DNA from: Pyrobaculum oguniense TE7
GTDB taxonomy: Archaea > Thermoproteota > Thermoprotei > Thermoproteales > Thermoproteaceae
Reading direction: 5' to 3'
Length of the DNA stretch: 64,000 bases
Assembly (NCBI GenBank): GCA_000247545.1
Contig: CP003316.1
Coordinates: forward strand, 2,141,233 to 2,205,232
Positions 52,981 through 62,197 of the stretch are shown piece after piece (within the stretch, counting starts at the first letter, position 1; each line of letters opens with the position of its first letter). The position numbers were made by a program, and so were the translations under genes. The notes below the pieces were generated by a model that was not told the DNA's origin, searched no databases, and saw nothing but the letters and a program-made list of their open reading frames with translations.

Positions 52981-53696
52981 TAGCGAAATATAGACAAGAT
53001 TTTTTCAATTATTCGCGTAGTGCTGCACAACTCGCACTGTCTAAGCTCTTCCAAGCGGATTACATCCACGTCTACTCCCCTTTTCTTAGCTTCTCTTTTT
53101 ACTACCTCCTCCTTTACGCCCTGGTTGGGCCCCAGGAGAACTACATCAGGCCTCACGGTGTTGAAAATATCAAATATGTCGCCCGGCGAGCCTAGAACAA
53201 CTCTGTGAACATAATAAAGAGAAGAGAGGACCTCAGCTCTCTGTTGCTGTGGAATTACTATCTTACGTTTTTTCGCCCTCTCGGCGTTTTCGTCAGAGGA
53301 AACCACGGCTATGACATATCCCATTTCCCACGCCTTTTTCAGGTAGGCCAGATGTCCAGGATGCAGAATCTCAAAAGTGCCGGCGACCATCACAGTCTTG
53401 GCGTTTTTTATCTCGCTGGGCTTCTTCCACGTAAAGTCGGCGACTCCTATCAGCTTCAACGCATCGAGAAGCCCCTCGGCATACGAAACCGTGGCGAGCG
53501 CTGTCTCTCTATCTCCAATAGAGAAGTAATACTTGGCGTCTTTCAGATATGCCCTAGCCAAGTCTACCACGTGTCTGTAAGATGGGTCTTTCAGAGTTAA
53601 GGAACCCAGCGCCTCTTCTAGGTTTTTAATGTAAATCGCCACTCTATCCACAGAGAGGCGAAACTGATTAGTTAAAACTTTATAAGTTAGCCACAT
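52980..53696 (-). CDS. ribL: DUF357 fused to RibL-like FAD synthase
   Basis: A 238-residue two-part protein. Residues 1-90 are a DUF357 helical domain ([38 protein letters not shown]). Residues 98-238 are a nucleotidyltransferase with [21 protein letters not shown] (HxGH), [16 protein letters not shown] and [14 protein letters not shown], which follow archaeal RibL, the FMN adenylyltransferase that makes FAD. The two C-terminal cysteines are a RibL feature. Phosphopantetheine adenylyltransferase is an alternative but the cysteines favour RibL. Confidence 0.82.
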   Translation of the reverse strand: MWLTYKVLTNQFRLSVDRVAIYIKNLEEALGSLTLKDPSYRHVVDLARAYLKDAKYYFSIGDRETALATVSYAEGLLDALKLIGVADFTWKKPSEIKNAKTVMVAGTFEILHPGHLAYLKKAWEMGYVIAVVSSDENAERAKKRKIVIPQQQRAEVLSSLYYVHRVVLGSPGDIFDIFNTVRPDVVLLGPNQGVKEEVVKREAKKRGVDVDVIRLEELRQCELCSTTRIIEKILSIFR

Positions 53697-53706
53697 CTAC
53701 CAGCGC

Positions 53707-53913
53707 ATGGCAGAGGACCTCAAGGCCGTTGCGGCGCAGTTGGTGATGCGCCTGAGAGAGGCTGAGAAGCTGGCGCGGGAGGGAAAAACAACGGAGGCCA
53801 AGTCTATTTTAAAGGACGTCGTGAAGACGGCGCGCGAGAAGGGGCTTGAGCGGTCTTTGAGGAACCTAGTACTGCGTGTGAGGGCGATGACACGACGAAA
53901 AACTCGACGATAG
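53707..53913 (+). CDS. 68-residue basic helical protein, unknown
   Basis: ATG at 53707 opens a small protein made of two amphipathic helices (EDLKAVAAQLVMRLREAEKL and SILKDVVKTAREKGLERSLR) and a very basic tail (VRAMTRRKTRR). The helical repeat resembles a helical hairpin or TPR-like pair. It is divergent from ribL, ten bases apart, and its last 110 bases are antisense to the 3' part of the UPF0179 gene. RNA or DNA binding is plausible from charge only. Confidence 0.5.
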   Translation: MAEDLKAVAAQLVMRLREAEKLAREGKTTEAKSILKDVVKTAREKGLERSLRNLVLRVRAMTRRKTRR

Positions 53914-54307
53914 CGAACTCTTTATTTCCGCACTTCTTGCGGCCGAGTATCTTGACTACCTTCACCTTTTCGCCTTTCTTAACTACGTCGTTTGGACAAC
54001 CCTCACAGCCTGCGCACTCATCCTCGTACGTCACCACTACCCCTTCTAGGGCTTTGTTGAGGGGAAGTAGTCCCACTATTGGGGCCTCCTCGACAACGAC
54101 AGGCACCATTTCGCCGTCGGTGATCTTGCATCGTTGCCCCATGGAGGGCCTTACCTCTACAACCTTGTAGCTTCTGCCTGGGCTCAGCCTCCCGAGGCAT
54201 ACAGAAAATAGTCTGCAACCTTTGCACCCATCAGGCACGCTGAATACGCGGAATCTGTGCCCAACCTCGGCTTGTTCCTTGGACACAAGCGTGACGACCC
54301 TCTTCAT
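53804..54307 (-). CDS. UPF0179 cysteine-rich protein
   Basis: A 167-residue member of UPF0179. Cysteine sites CKGCRLFSVCLGRLSPGR and CAGCEGCPNDVVKKG, plus later single cysteines, suggest metal or iron-sulfur binding. The conserved part ends around KEFAIVEFFVV; the remaining 28 residues are Ser/Pro/Ala-rich and lie antisense to the 68-residue gene, so the true functional end may be near 53890. Function of the family is not known to me. Confidence 0.78.
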   Translation of the reverse strand: MKRVVTLVSKEQAEVGHRFRVFSVPDGCKGCRLFSVCLGRLSPGRSYKVVEVRPSMGQRCKITDGEMVPVVVEEAPIVGLLPLNKALEGVVVTYEDECAGCEGCPNDVVKKGEKVKVVKILGRKKCGNKEFAIVEFFVVSSPSHAVLGSSKTAQAPSRAPSSRRPLK

Positions 54308-54335
54308 GGTCTTAAATACTGGTTCAGGTTTATTT

Positions 54336-55253
54336 GTGTTGAGAGACGTTGTGGAGGGCTATGGCAAGTTGACGAAGCGGGATTTGCGCGTACTGAGATT
54401 AATCGAGGTTGGCCACCGCAGATACGAGTATGTCCCCGAAGAGCTCGTCGTTGATTGGGCCAGGTACAGGAAGGAGGAGGTAGTCCAGAGCATAAAGCGT
54501 TTGCACTACTACGGCTTCTTGAGGAGGAACGTAGCGCCGTACAGGGGGTGGAAGATCACCACGCATGGGTACGACGTGTTGGCCCTACACACTCTCGTCC
54601 AGAGACGCAAGATACTCTCCTTATCGCCTACGCCAGTCGGAGTCGGTAAGGAGTCTGTGGTCTACGCCGGTGTGACGCCGTCAGGTTTTAAAGTTGCGCT
54701 TAAGTTTCACAGAGGGGGGGTCTCCGTCTTTAGGTACGAGCGGCCTTTTCTCAGAAAAGTGTCTAAATACAGACACCTGGCCGAAGTGTTTGAGACAAGG
54801 CTTTCCGCCCTGGCCGAGTACTTTGCCCTAAGCAAGGTGTTCGAGGCCGGCGGGTGGGTCCCGGAGCCGATAGCTTACAACCGGCACGTAGTTCTTATGA
54901 GCTATGTAGAAGGGGTGGAGCTGTATAGATCGGAGGAGGATATGAGAAAAATCGCAGATGATGTAGTGCACACTATCTCCACGGCGTTGAGAATCGGGAT
55001 CATACACGGCGATCTCTCCCCGTACAACATAATTGTGGGGGACCGGGGATACGTCATAGACTGGCCACAATGGGTCCCCACAAGGCATCCAAAGGCAGAA
55101 TATTACCTAAGACGCGACCTCGCCACAATTTCTGCTTTTTTCAAGAAGTGGGGGGTAGAAATCCCAGTAGAAGAGCTGTTGCTGGCTGTGGGAAAGTCCG
55201 GCGACAGCGGCAAGCAGTTCCTCTCAGAAATTTATAAACAAGACTTCCTATAG
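54336..55253 (+). CDS. rio2: RIO2-family protein kinase
   Basis: A 305-residue atypical kinase acting in small-subunit ribosome maturation. It has the RIO2 N-terminal winged helix (KLTKRDLRVLRLIEVGHRRY), the P-loop-like VGVGKESVVYAGVTPSG, the catalytic loop IIHGDLSPYNIIV with its Asp and Asn, and the metal-binding YVIDWPQWV. The GTG at 54336 is chosen from a TATA (GTCTTAAATAC, about 54309-54319) upstream; TTG 54339 is equally possible. The open frame back to 54222 runs antisense through UPF0179. Confidence 0.95.
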   Translation: MLRDVVEGYGKLTKRDLRVLRLIEVGHRRYEYVPEELVVDWARYRKEEVVQSIKRLHYYGFLRRNVAPYRGWKITTHGYDVLALHTLVQRRKILSLSPTPVGVGKESVVYAGVTPSGFKVALKFHRGGVSVFRYERPFLRKVSKYRHLAEVFETRLSALAEYFALSKVFEAGGWVPEPIAYNRHVVLMSYVEGVELYRSEEDMRKIADDVVHTISTALRIGIIHGDLSPYNIIVGDRGYVIDWPQWVPTRHPKAEYYLRRDLATISAFFKKWGVEIPVEELLLAVGKSGDSGKQFLSEIYKQDFL

Positions 55254-55255
55254 TC

Positions 55256-57013
55256 GTGGCCATCCTGGGCATTGACATTGCGCCCGGCGGCATGTTTGCC
55301 TACGCCGTCGTGGAGAACGACGTCGTGGTGGAGAAGGGCACCGCTAGCGCCAGAGATCTAGCATCCGTTTTTAAGAAGTATAGAATTCAAAAGCTGGCCT
55401 TGGACAATCTGGGGGAACTGTTTCAATACGGCAGATCTGTGATAAGACTTCTCGGTAAGCTTCCATATGACGTAAACGTCGTCGAGGTCACTAGGGTTGG
55501 AGAGGGGTATGTTAGAACAGAAGACTTGGTGAGGCAACATCTCGGGGTAGTGAAGGGGAGGCTGGATCCGCAGGAGACGGCGATATACCTAGCCATGTTA
55601 GCCGGACGCGGAGTGGGGACACCTGTAAAACTCTTCGAGGAGGAGACCGTGGTGCTTGTCTACAGGCGCATTTCGACGACCCCCGGCGGTATGAGCAGGA
55701 ACAGGTACATGAGAAACATAAGCCACAGGATAAGAGATATAGCGGCAAGAATTGAGGCAAAGCTAAAAGAGGCCAAGTTAGACTACGACTTATTCCTAAA
55801 AGAGGAGTCCGGCGAAGTCACATCTGCCAAGTTCATAGTTTATGCCAGTAAGGAGGTTGTTAGGAGGTATATAAAGACCATGCGCAGTATCGACGTTGCT
55901 GTATCTATATACTCAGCACCGGCTAAGAAAGGCGGAGTCCCCGCCCATGGGCGCTATTTAATCGTTGGAGTTGATCCAGGTATAGTGACAGGTGTCGCAG
56001 TGCTGACGCTAGACGGCGAAGTCCTCGACACCTTGGCTAGAAGAGGGTTCTCGCGGGGGGATGTGCTCAGGTACGTACACCAGTGGGGGGTGCCTGTGGT
56101 TGTTGCCACGGACGTAGCCGACCCCCCCGAATACGTGAAACGGTTGGCGTCTATGTGCGGCGCAGTGCTCTATGTGCCAAGCAGAGACCTCACGTCGGAG
56201 GAAAAGGCAGAGGTGTTAGAAAAAGTGGGCTGGAGGGCTAAGACAACTCACGAGAGAGACGCCTTGGCAGCCGCGTTTAAGGCATATCAGGATTATAAGC
56301 CGAAGTTTGAGAAAATTGAGAAAGAATTCGGAGGTATACTAAAGCCTGACCAGCTTGAATACGCCAGGGCCCTTGTTGTCAAGGGCTACTCCATAGCCCA
56401 AGCTGTCTCCGAGGCCTTGAAGAGACGTGAGGAGAAGGAGACCAAAGTTATCTACGTAACTGTGGAAAAGCCCTGCGGTTCAAGAGACGAAGCTCTCACA
56501 GCTCGTATAAAAGCCCTCGAGTATGAAAACATGGAGTTGCAGAAAGAGCTTGAAAAACTAAGGCGGGAATATGCGCAACTAAAAAGAGCGTTTGAGGATG
56601 CTAAGTGGCGAGATATGAAATACAGAGAGCTCCAGAACAGAATAGAGGCGCTTACAGTTGCGCTGACGCAGAAAGAGGATGAGATAAACGCTTTGAAAAA
56701 CTTGTTTCTGGAAATACTCAAAGCTTTTGGGACTCGGTATAAGCTACTCCACCTATCAGAGACTGTGGAGTGCAGAGGCGGCGAGGTTGTTGGCACCGTC
56801 TGCAGAAATACAGAAACTGTAGACGACGCCGTGGCGCGAAAAACCTTAGGAGTCCCCTTGAGGCTTGTGGCAAAGTTGCAACTGGGAGAGTACTACGTGA
56901 TCGATATTGACGCGCTCACAAGGCTAACAGACGAAATAAAGCGACGCATCGAAGAGAGGCGGGAAATCGACCTGAGAAAAATCGTCGAGCAGTACCGCCG
57001 AGGGCTAGTATAG
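55256..57013 (+). CDS. DUF460 protein, RNase H-like fold with coiled coil
   Basis: A 585-residue protein of the DUF460 family. Two RuvC/YqgF-like segments are visible, ILGIDIAPGGMFAYAVVEND at the N-terminus and LIVGVDPGIVTGVAVLTLDG at about residue 240, each with the first catalytic-type aspartate; ATTHERDALAAAFKAYQDY provides later acidic residues. A long coiled coil follows (about residues 400-490). Archaeal DUF460 is thought to act on nucleic acids, but no activity is known to me. GTG start three bases after rio2; ends overlapping mat by nine bases. Confidence 0.85.
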   Translation: MAILGIDIAPGGMFAYAVVENDVVVEKGTASARDLASVFKKYRIQKLALDNLGELFQYGRSVIRLLGKLPYDVNVVEVTRVGEGYVRTEDLVRQHLGVVKGRLDPQETAIYLAMLAGRGVGTPVKLFEEETVVLVYRRISTTPGGMSRNRYMRNISHRIRDIAARIEAKLKEAKLDYDLFLKEESGEVTSAKFIVYASKEVVRRYIKTMRSIDVAVSIYSAPAKKGGVPAHGRYLIVGVDPGIVTGVAVLTLDGEVLDTLARRGFSRGDVLRYVHQWGVPVVVATDVADPPEYVKRLASMCGAVLYVPSRDLTSEEKAEVLEKVGWRAKTTHERDALAAAFKAYQDYKPKFEKIEKEFGGILKPDQLEYARALVVKGYSIAQAVSEALKRREEKETKVIYVTVEKPCGSRDEALTARIKALEYENMELQKELEKLRREYAQLKRAFEDAKWRDMKYRELQNRIEALTVALTQKEDEINALKNLFLEILKAFGTRYKLLHLSETVECRGGEVVGTVCRNTETVDDAVARKTLGVPLRLVAKLQLGEYYVIDIDALTRLTDEIKRRIEERREIDLRKIVEQYRRGLV

Positions 57014-58216
57014 CGAGACCTCGCCGCTGAGAATCAAATCAGTCACCTTAGTTATTCTTTGGAGCTCCTCCCTGGCTATCGCCTCTATCTCGTTTCTTGT
57101 GTCGCCGGTCAGCGCCCCCTCTTTAATCACTTCGACGTTTAGAATCTTAGGCTCGTTAATAGGTTTACCAATCTGCGACACAACCTCGACATACACCTCT
57201 ATTATGTTCTTAACTTCTTTGTAAACCCGATCAGCTATGCGTTGGGCAACCACGTTGTATATCTTCCCCACGTGGCTCACCGGGTTTTTGCCCGCCGCCG
57301 CCTCCAGCGACATAGACCGCATAGGGGTAATAAGGCCGTTGGCTCTGTTACCCCTGCCGGTCATGCCGTCGTCGCCGTGCTCTGCGGAGGTGCCTGTGAC
57401 TGTGAGATAGAATATATCAAACTCCGGCTTGTCGGCGGCGTTTACAGTTACATCTACGTTGTAGTCGGGGGCGATTTTCGCGGCGAGGTCTTCTATTACT
57501 TTTTTCACCTCCTCCTTTACGGAGAGGTAGTGGCTCTTGTCTTTGACAAACCTGCTAATCATCGCGGCGGCTACTGTCAACCTCACGTCCTTGCCTACCC
57601 TCACTCCCATAACCTTTACGTCCTCCCCCACCTCCGGGTACTTTGCCTTAAAGTCGCGTGAATTTAACAACCTCTCTGTTTTATACACAAGCTCCTCCAG
57701 AGGAGTAAACGGAGCGTAGCCAACACCCACCGAGGTGTCGTTTGCAAGAGGAACCCCAGTAACGCCTAAGTCGTATATTCCTACAAGGTCTGCGGATCCT
57801 TGGCCTATTCGGTAGTCTATCACTACGTGGGCGTCTGGGTCTAAAAACCTAAAGTGTTGCTTAATCCAATCCCTAGCTGCCTGGATCACCACAGGCCCCA
57901 GCGGGATTTTCACAACGCCATCCCTAGTCCTCACCTCGTACGTAGCCCTCCCAGACACCAAAACATAGATAGGTTGCAAAACTTCGCCACCACCAAACCT
58001 CGGCGCGGCTTGCCCACCTACCACAAGTGTCTTGTCTACATTATGGTGCAAGATGACTCCGAACCTCTGAAGGTAGTATCTAGAAAGATAGCGGCTCACC
58101 CACTCCGAGATGCCGTCCGCTATGTAGTCGGGGTGGCCCTGGCCCTTTCTCTCTACAATTTCCACAAGCCGCCTAGCCACAGGCGTTTTGTCCACCTGCT
58201 CTACGACTACGGTCAT
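57005..58216 (-). CDS. mat: archaeal-type S-adenosylmethionine synthetase
   Basis: A 403-residue archaeal methionine adenosyltransferase, distinct from bacterial MetK. Family stretches are [76 protein letters not shown] and [17 protein letters not shown]. It supplies SAM for the methyltransferases in this window (NSUN, Pcm, radical SAM enzyme, C/D sRNPs). The start overlaps the upstream Sm-like gene end by four bases. Confidence 0.96.
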   Translation of the reverse strand: MTVVVEQVDKTPVARRLVEIVERKGQGHPDYIADGISEWVSRYLSRYYLQRFGVILHHNVDKTLVVGGQAAPRFGGGEVLQPIYVLVSGRATYEVRTRDGVVKIPLGPVVIQAARDWIKQHFRFLDPDAHVVIDYRIGQGSADLVGIYDLGVTGVPLANDTSVGVGYAPFTPLEELVYKTERLLNSRDFKAKYPEVGEDVKVMGVRVGKDVRLTVAAAMISRFVKDKSHYLSVKEEVKKVIEDLAAKIAPDYNVDVTVNAADKPEFDIFYLTVTGTSAEHGDDGMTGRGNRANGLITPMRSMSLEAAAGKNPVSHVGKIYNVVAQRIADRVYKEVKNIIEVYVEVVSQIGKPINEPKILNVEVIKEGALTGDTRNEIEAIAREELQRITKVTDLILSGEVSLY

Positions 58217-58473
58217 GGTGTCACCTCCAGAGCCGAGACATATATCACCTGGCTACCTCTAACCACAATTCGCCCATAGCGCGTCTTAGGCTCACCGGAA
58301 TTATCCAGCTCGGCGGCGCTGTCGAGAACCAGATTCATGCAGCCATCGTACGCTGTCAAAACGCCTTTTATTGCAACACCTCCCTTAAGCTTAGCAACTA
58401 TCTCCTTGTTAAGCATCTTAGTAAGCACCTTTATGGGAGAGGGTAGCTTAACTTGCTGTGGAGATTTCGACAT
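58213..58473 (-). CDS. Sm-like archaeal protein (Lsm/SmAP)
   Basis: An 86-residue Sm-fold protein. Sm1 is KEIVAKLKGGVAIKGVLTAYDGCMNLVLD with the typical D-x-x-M-N (AYDGCMNLVL), and Sm2 is YGRIVVRGSQVIYVS. Such proteins form heptameric RNA-binding rings. ATG 58473 is chosen because a TATA box (TTTTTATAC, about 58492-58501) lies 24 bases upstream; a GTG four codons earlier keeps the frame. It overlaps the mat start. Confidence 0.92.
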   Translation of the reverse strand: MSKSPQQVKLPSPIKVLTKMLNKEIVAKLKGGVAIKGVLTAYDGCMNLVLDSAAELDNSGEPKTRYGRIVVRGSQVIYVSALEVTP

Positions 58474-58516
58474 GGCAACCCCCACTTCAGCTTGTATAAA
58501 AAATTTCAGCCCTAGA

Positions 58517-58714
58517 TTATCTCTTCTCGTAAATCAAAACGTCGTCTATCCACTCCACGTGCGCCATCAATGTGCGCCTGCAGCAATAGCGCACAAGCCC
58601 CAGATCATCTAAGACTTTTCCGGGATGTTCGCCGGCGAGAACTCTCTGCTTAAAAACAGCGTAGAGATGGCCCAGCGGCCTTCCGCATGTAAAGCAACGA
58701 ACCGGGATAATCAT
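58517..58714 (-). CDS. rpoN: RNA polymerase subunit N
   Basis: The 65-residue zinc-binding subunit N (RPB10). [20 protein letters not shown] and the pair [14 protein letters not shown] form the C-x2-C...CC zinc site. ATG overlaps the rps9 stop by four bases, so it is part of the rps9-rpl13-rpl18e-rpoD run. Confidence 0.97.
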   Translation of the reverse strand: MIIPVRCFTCGRPLGHLYAVFKQRVLAGEHPGKVLDDLGLVRYCCRRTLMAHVEWIDDVLIYEKR

Positions 58715-59145
58715 CTATAGGCCTTCTGCCTCTTGCTCCTTGCGTGTTTTATACCTGGCTTCTTCGGCTCCGTCCTGCGGGGGTCTCCTTTAAGCATATA
58801 TGGGTCGTATTTTTCGTACAGCTCTTTTAGCTCTTGGCTATGGAAATACGCCACTAAGCCCCTTGCGATTGCAATCCTCACAGCCACGGCTTGTCCCATA
58901 AAGCCGCCGCCCGATACGTTTACATCAATATCAACCCTCTTAGCAAGATCTCCGGCAAGCATTAAAGGCTCCTGCATCTTAACCCTAGCCATTTCAATAG
59001 GCCACGACTCTAAGGGATATCCATTGACTCTAACACGACCAATCCCAGGCCTTATCACAGCCCTAGCCACGGCAGTCTTCTTCTTCCCCACCGAAATCAC
59101 CACCCGAGGGCTCTCCTGCAAAACCTTCGCACTACGCACCTCCAT
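58711..59145 (-). CDS. rps9: 30S ribosomal protein uS9
   Basis: A 144-residue uS9. [40 protein letters not shown] and the basic C-terminal tail ending [11 protein letters not shown], which reaches the P-site tRNA, are all present. Two bases after rpl13; overlaps rpoN. Confidence 0.97.
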   Translation of the reverse strand: MEVRSAKVLQESPRVVISVGKKKTAVARAVIRPGIGRVRVNGYPLESWPIEMARVKMQEPLMLAGDLAKRVDIDVNVSGGGFMGQAVAVRIAIARGLVAYFHSQELKELYEKYDPYMLKGDPRRTEPKKPGIKHARSKRQKAYR

Positions 59146-59147
59146 GG

Positions 59148-59708
59148 CTACCCGCTAGTGGCCTGTTTTAATTTTTTGCTCCAAACCTCGTTTGCCATCT
59201 TCCACTTCTCCCACGCCTTAGGGTCGATTGTTCGCCAAACCTCTTCCAAAGTTGTGTATTTCAGCAACGGCCTAATCCTCAGCTTGGCCTGCGGCACCTC
59301 GTATACCACCAGCTTTTTCCTATTCAGCATATCAATAGGCACCGACATATAGACCCTCAGCCTCTTTAGCGCATATCGCCCTGTCCAGCTCTTCTTCGGC
59401 AACATACCTCTAATAATACGCCTAAACACCCGATCCGGCCTCCTCGGCACTTTGGGCCCAACCTTTTCTGGGTTGTAATGCGTACGCCACTCACTTATTT
59501 TTTTCTTAAACCACTCTACGACCATCTTCTCATCCCCGGTGACTGCGAGCTTTTCCGCGTTTATCACCACTACTCTCACGCCAGGCCTCTCCACCAAAAT
59601 CTTCGCTATATATGTGGCCAACCTACCTGCAATATGGCCAGCCGCGTCTATTACAACCTCGCCGGTGTCGGGAAGTTGCGAAAATTCTAAAACCCTCCTC
59701 TCTATCAT
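59148..59708 (-). CDS. rpl13: 50S ribosomal protein uL13
   Basis: A 186-residue archaeal uL13. VIDAAGHIAGRLATYIAKIL, VVVINAEKLAVTGDEKMV, and RRIIRGMLPKKSWTGRYALK mark the family. It overlaps rpl18e by four bases at its start. The C-terminal extension (KAWEKWKMANEVWSKKLKQA) is usual for archaea and eukaryotes. Confidence 0.96.
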   Translation of the reverse strand: MIERRVLEFSQLPDTGEVVIDAAGHIAGRLATYIAKILVERPGVRVVVINAEKLAVTGDEKMVVEWFKKKISEWRTHYNPEKVGPKVPRRPDRVFRRIIRGMLPKKSWTGRYALKRLRVYMSVPIDMLNRKKLVVYEVPQAKLRIRPLLKYTTLEEVWRTIDPKAWEKWKMANEVWSKKLKQATSG

Positions 59709-60073
59709 ACCACTATCTTAACTCCACTACCCTTCGGATTTCTTCTCACAAGTTCTGGAATAGTCAGCACCTCGCCGCCGGCTTCTAAAACCTTTTGTAT
59801 AGCCTTAGGAGACGCGCCCACAGCGGCAACTACAAGCTTCTTCTTAAGTTGTCCACCGCCTAGAAGCTTGCCAGGAACTATAACCACATCACCCTCCTCG
59901 GCGATTCTATTTAACTTGCCTACGTTCACCACCACTCTCTGTCTCCGCGGCTTCTCAACAAACTCTGCAACGACTCTCCATATATTTGATGAATTCGACT
60001 TCGCCGCTTTCCTTAAAAACCTCGCCAGCATCCTCAACTGCCAGTTTGTGGGGCCTGTAGGATTAGGAGGCAT
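59705..60073 (-). CDS. rpl18e: 50S ribosomal protein eL18
   Basis: A 122-residue eL18. NPTGPTNWQLRMLARFLRKA and VVNVGKLNRIAEEGDVVIVP followed by GKLLGGGQLKKKLVVAAVGA are characteristic. It lies between rpoD and rpl13 in the standard archaeal order. Confidence 0.96.
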   Translation of the reverse strand: MPPNPTGPTNWQLRMLARFLRKAAKSNSSNIWRVVAEFVEKPRRQRVVVNVGKLNRIAEEGDVVIVPGKLLGGGQLKKKLVVAAVGASPKAIQKVLEAGGEVLTIPELVRRNPKGSGVKIVV

Positions 60074-60106
60074 ATCGGAACCCCAACAAGGATTGTATTT
60101 AAAATT

Positions 60107-60886
60107 TTACCTCTCCCCCGACGACGCCTTCTTAACCAGCTCTTCAGTAAAGGCTTCAAACTTCCGTTTCAAAATCCTAAAGGCCTCTTTCAACGCCACA
60201 TCTACGTCATAATTACCAAATGACTCGACCCAGAATACGTATTTATTCTTCTCCCACTCCACGTCCAAGCCGCCCTTACATAAATCCTTACAAGTCCACG
60301 CCTTATTAAATGTGCACTTAATGGGGTCTTCTAGGTCGGGGCAGATCTCTTTACAAATTTCCCTACACTTCTCATCTTTTATAATAACTTTCGGGTAGTA
60401 GTAATAGCTCGCAGTTGCTGCCTGCCACTTGGCGTGGTCCTTCGCTATGCCCAACTTGGCATAAGCCTCAATAACAATACTCTGGCCCTTTACAAGCTTC
60501 ACAATCGGGATGTCTTTATACACAGGCACTACATCAGGTCTCTCGGATGCCAAATCGCCGGAGTAGACAGTAACGTCGCCGTCGGCAGTTACCTGCAACA
60601 CTAGCCTTGTACCGCACTCCGTGGGATCTGCCACGCCAGTGGCGCACTCCTCGTAGGTGGGCAATGAATGGAGCGGCGTCGTCAACGGGATGAGCCCCAG
60701 CCTCTGAGCAAGAAACTCGTCATACATCACAGACGTGTTGTTAACCACAACCACTGTGTCGATAGCCATGACAGGAAGTTCCGAGATTATAACTCTCCTG
60801 AGGGAATTTACCAGCGACGGGGGGACCCCCTCAACTATGGCTTTAAGAAATAATTGAGATTTTTCAACAATAGAAACCCTTGGCAT
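60107..60886 (-). CDS. rpoD: RNA polymerase subunit D
   Basis: A 259-residue alpha-like assembly subunit (RPB3 homologue). Dimerisation motif VPPSLVNSLRRVIISELPVM and YDEFLAQRLGLIPLTTPLHS are intact. Domain 3 carries six or more cysteines (CREICKEICPDLEDPIKC, then CTFNKAWTCKDLC), enough for one or two iron-sulfur clusters as in crenarchaeal RpoD. The ATG shares its A with the rps12 stop (TAATG). Confidence 0.95.
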   Translation of the reverse strand: MPRVSIVEKSQLFLKAIVEGVPPSLVNSLRRVIISELPVMAIDTVVVVNNTSVMYDEFLAQRLGLIPLTTPLHSLPTYEECATGVADPTECGTRLVLQVTADGDVTVYSGDLASERPDVVPVYKDIPIVKLVKGQSIVIEAYAKLGIAKDHAKWQAATASYYYYPKVIIKDEKCREICKEICPDLEDPIKCTFNKAWTCKDLCKGGLDVEWEKNKYVFWVESFGNYDVDVALKEAFRILKRKFEAFTEELVKKASSGER

Positions 60887-61329
60887 TACCTGGTGGGCTT
60901 CTGCCTCTTCCCAGACCAAATAGCCCACAAAGACACACCGTTTACCTTTATTACTTTAAACCTAACTCCCGGGATATCGCCCAGCGACCTCCCCTCTGGG
61001 CCGCCTATACGTTCAATTACCACCTCGTCGTGTTCATTTATGTAGTTCAAACTGCCGTCAAGAGGAACAAACGCCGTTACCACCTTCCCGTTTTTCACCA
61101 ACTGAACTCTGACACACTTCCGGACAGCCGCGTTAGGCTTCCTAGCCTCTACACCCACCTTCTCCAACACTATGCCTCGGGCCATGGGAGCTCCCTCTAA
61201 TGGATCGTACTTCTCGACAAGTCCCAACATTTTTCTCTTGTACGTAACATCGTTCCATTTAAACCGTTTTCTCTTCCTCTTTAACTTGCCGCCTGCGAAT
61301 AGGCCGTAGGGTGATTTCTTTCCAGGCAC
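60886..61329 (-). CDS. rps12: 30S ribosomal protein uS12
   Basis: A 147-residue archaeal uS12. [40 protein letters not shown] and [20 protein letters not shown] are the decoding-centre stretches; KPNAAVRKC includes the loop near the A site. Rps7, its usual partner, is at 22713-23384. Upstream is an unusually large 433-base gap. Confidence 0.97.
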   Translation of the reverse strand: MPGKKSPYGLFAGGKLKRKRKRFKWNDVTYKRKMLGLVEKYDPLEGAPMARGIVLEKVGVEARKPNAAVRKCVRVQLVKNGKVVTAFVPLDGSLNYINEHDEVVIERIGGPEGRSLGDIPGVRFKVIKVNGVSLWAIWSGKRQKPTR

Positions 61330-61762
61330 GCCTTCATCGTTTGGACAGTTAATAAATTTTGTCTCGGCGCTACGAGGCTGTCTCTCCCCTTCTCCACTAC
61401 CTACATTGATATCTAAGTTATTTACTCAGTGGGTCGCCTTCATATTGGTATGTATTGACATTTACCTTGCTATCTCAAGCGCCTATATTAGCCGCAGAAG
61501 CCACTGCTCAATAAGACGTGACGGTCGCTAGTAGCGGCGTTCGCATAGATCTCTCGCCTTTTGAACCTGCCGCGACACAGCTCATAGCGTCCTTACTAAT
61601 CCTTTTCGGCGATAGTGAGCATAATGATCTTCCACCCATAGTACATGGTAGTGATGCCGACAAATCTGGCCGCTAGTTACGACATAGATGTGGTGTGGTT
61701 TGGAGTCTTCTCAAGTCCAATGCGGCGTGTTGGTATGCGCTACTTGGAGAAAGGAGATATGA
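61330..61762. other. 433-base gap inside the RNA polymerase/ribosomal cluster
   Basis: This is the only stretch over 300 bases without an intact gene. No tRNA, box C/D RNA, RNase P RNA signature or repeat was found. The plus-strand reading frame from about 61410 to 61793 contains only two internal stops and reads protein-like; it is listed separately as a possible decayed gene. The rps12 promoter must lie at its left end, and A/T-rich AATAAATTT is seen at 61350-61359. Confidence 0.6.
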
Positions 61763-61793
61763 CTATGCTAGTATTATTTTGTCAATATCGTAG
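61410..61793 (+). pseudogene. possible decayed gene between nusA and rps12
   Basis: In one plus-strand frame the sequence reads YWYVLTFTLLSQAPILAAEA (signal-peptide-like), TAA, then VASSGVRIDLSPFEPAATQ, LIASLLILFGDSEHNDLPPI, TAG at 61674, then GVVWSLLKSNAACWYALLGE and [13 protein letters not shown] to TAG at 61791. The hydrophobic and charged pattern continues across both stops, as expected of a gene that has decayed. It is antisense to nusA at its end. No family recognised; a chance open frame cannot be excluded. Confidence 0.28.
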
Positions 61794-62197
61794 TACCGCT
61801 TTGCCAATAACTTAGCTCGTGCTATGTTTTTACCGTTCTTCCCTATCGCAATGCCTTTATCTTCAGGTGCCACTGTAGTGATGGCAACTTTGGCGCCTGA
61901 GGGGGCTTTTGTCACCTTGACCATTATCACCTTGGCGGGGTATAGACTGTTCTTAATCAACTCCTCAGGCGTATCGCCCGCCTCCACAATCTCGACGTCT
62001 TTTCCAACAATTTGCCGCAACATCTTCACGTTAGAACCCCCCTTTCCCACAGCTAGTGCCGCTTGGTTTTTCTGCACGACGTAGATAACTCTAGAATAGG
62101 CGTTGTCTATAACCACGTCTATAGGGGTCACGCCAGTAATGCTTTCAAAAAGCGTGGCGTATCTAATTTCTTCCTCAGTTAACCGGATATCAGGCAT
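61763..62197 (-). CDS. nusA: NusA-like transcription factor (two KH domains)
   Basis: A 144-residue archaeal NusA, consisting only of the two KH domains. Motifs are [19 protein letters not shown] (KH1 GxxG) and [20 protein letters not shown] (KH2 GxxG). It acts in transcription elongation or termination and lies, as usual, between rpl30e and rps12. It overlaps rpl30e by eight bases. Confidence 0.95.
   Translation of the reverse strand: MPDIRLTEEEIRYATLFESITGVTPIDVVIDNAYSRVIYVVQKNQAALAVGKGGSNVKMLRQIVGKDVEIVEAGDTPEELIKNSLYPAKVIMVKVTKAPSGAKVAITTVAPEDKGIAIGKNGKNIARAKLLAKRYYDIDKIILA

Noticed and set aside
54222-54335. Longer RIO2 start at 54222
   Set aside because: The added residues are antisense to the conserved cysteine region of UPF0179 and precede the TATA box.
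61560-61620. tRNA-like GGCAGGTTCAAAAGG on the minus strand in the large gap
   Set aside because: No acceptor stem, D arm or anticodon arm can be built around it.
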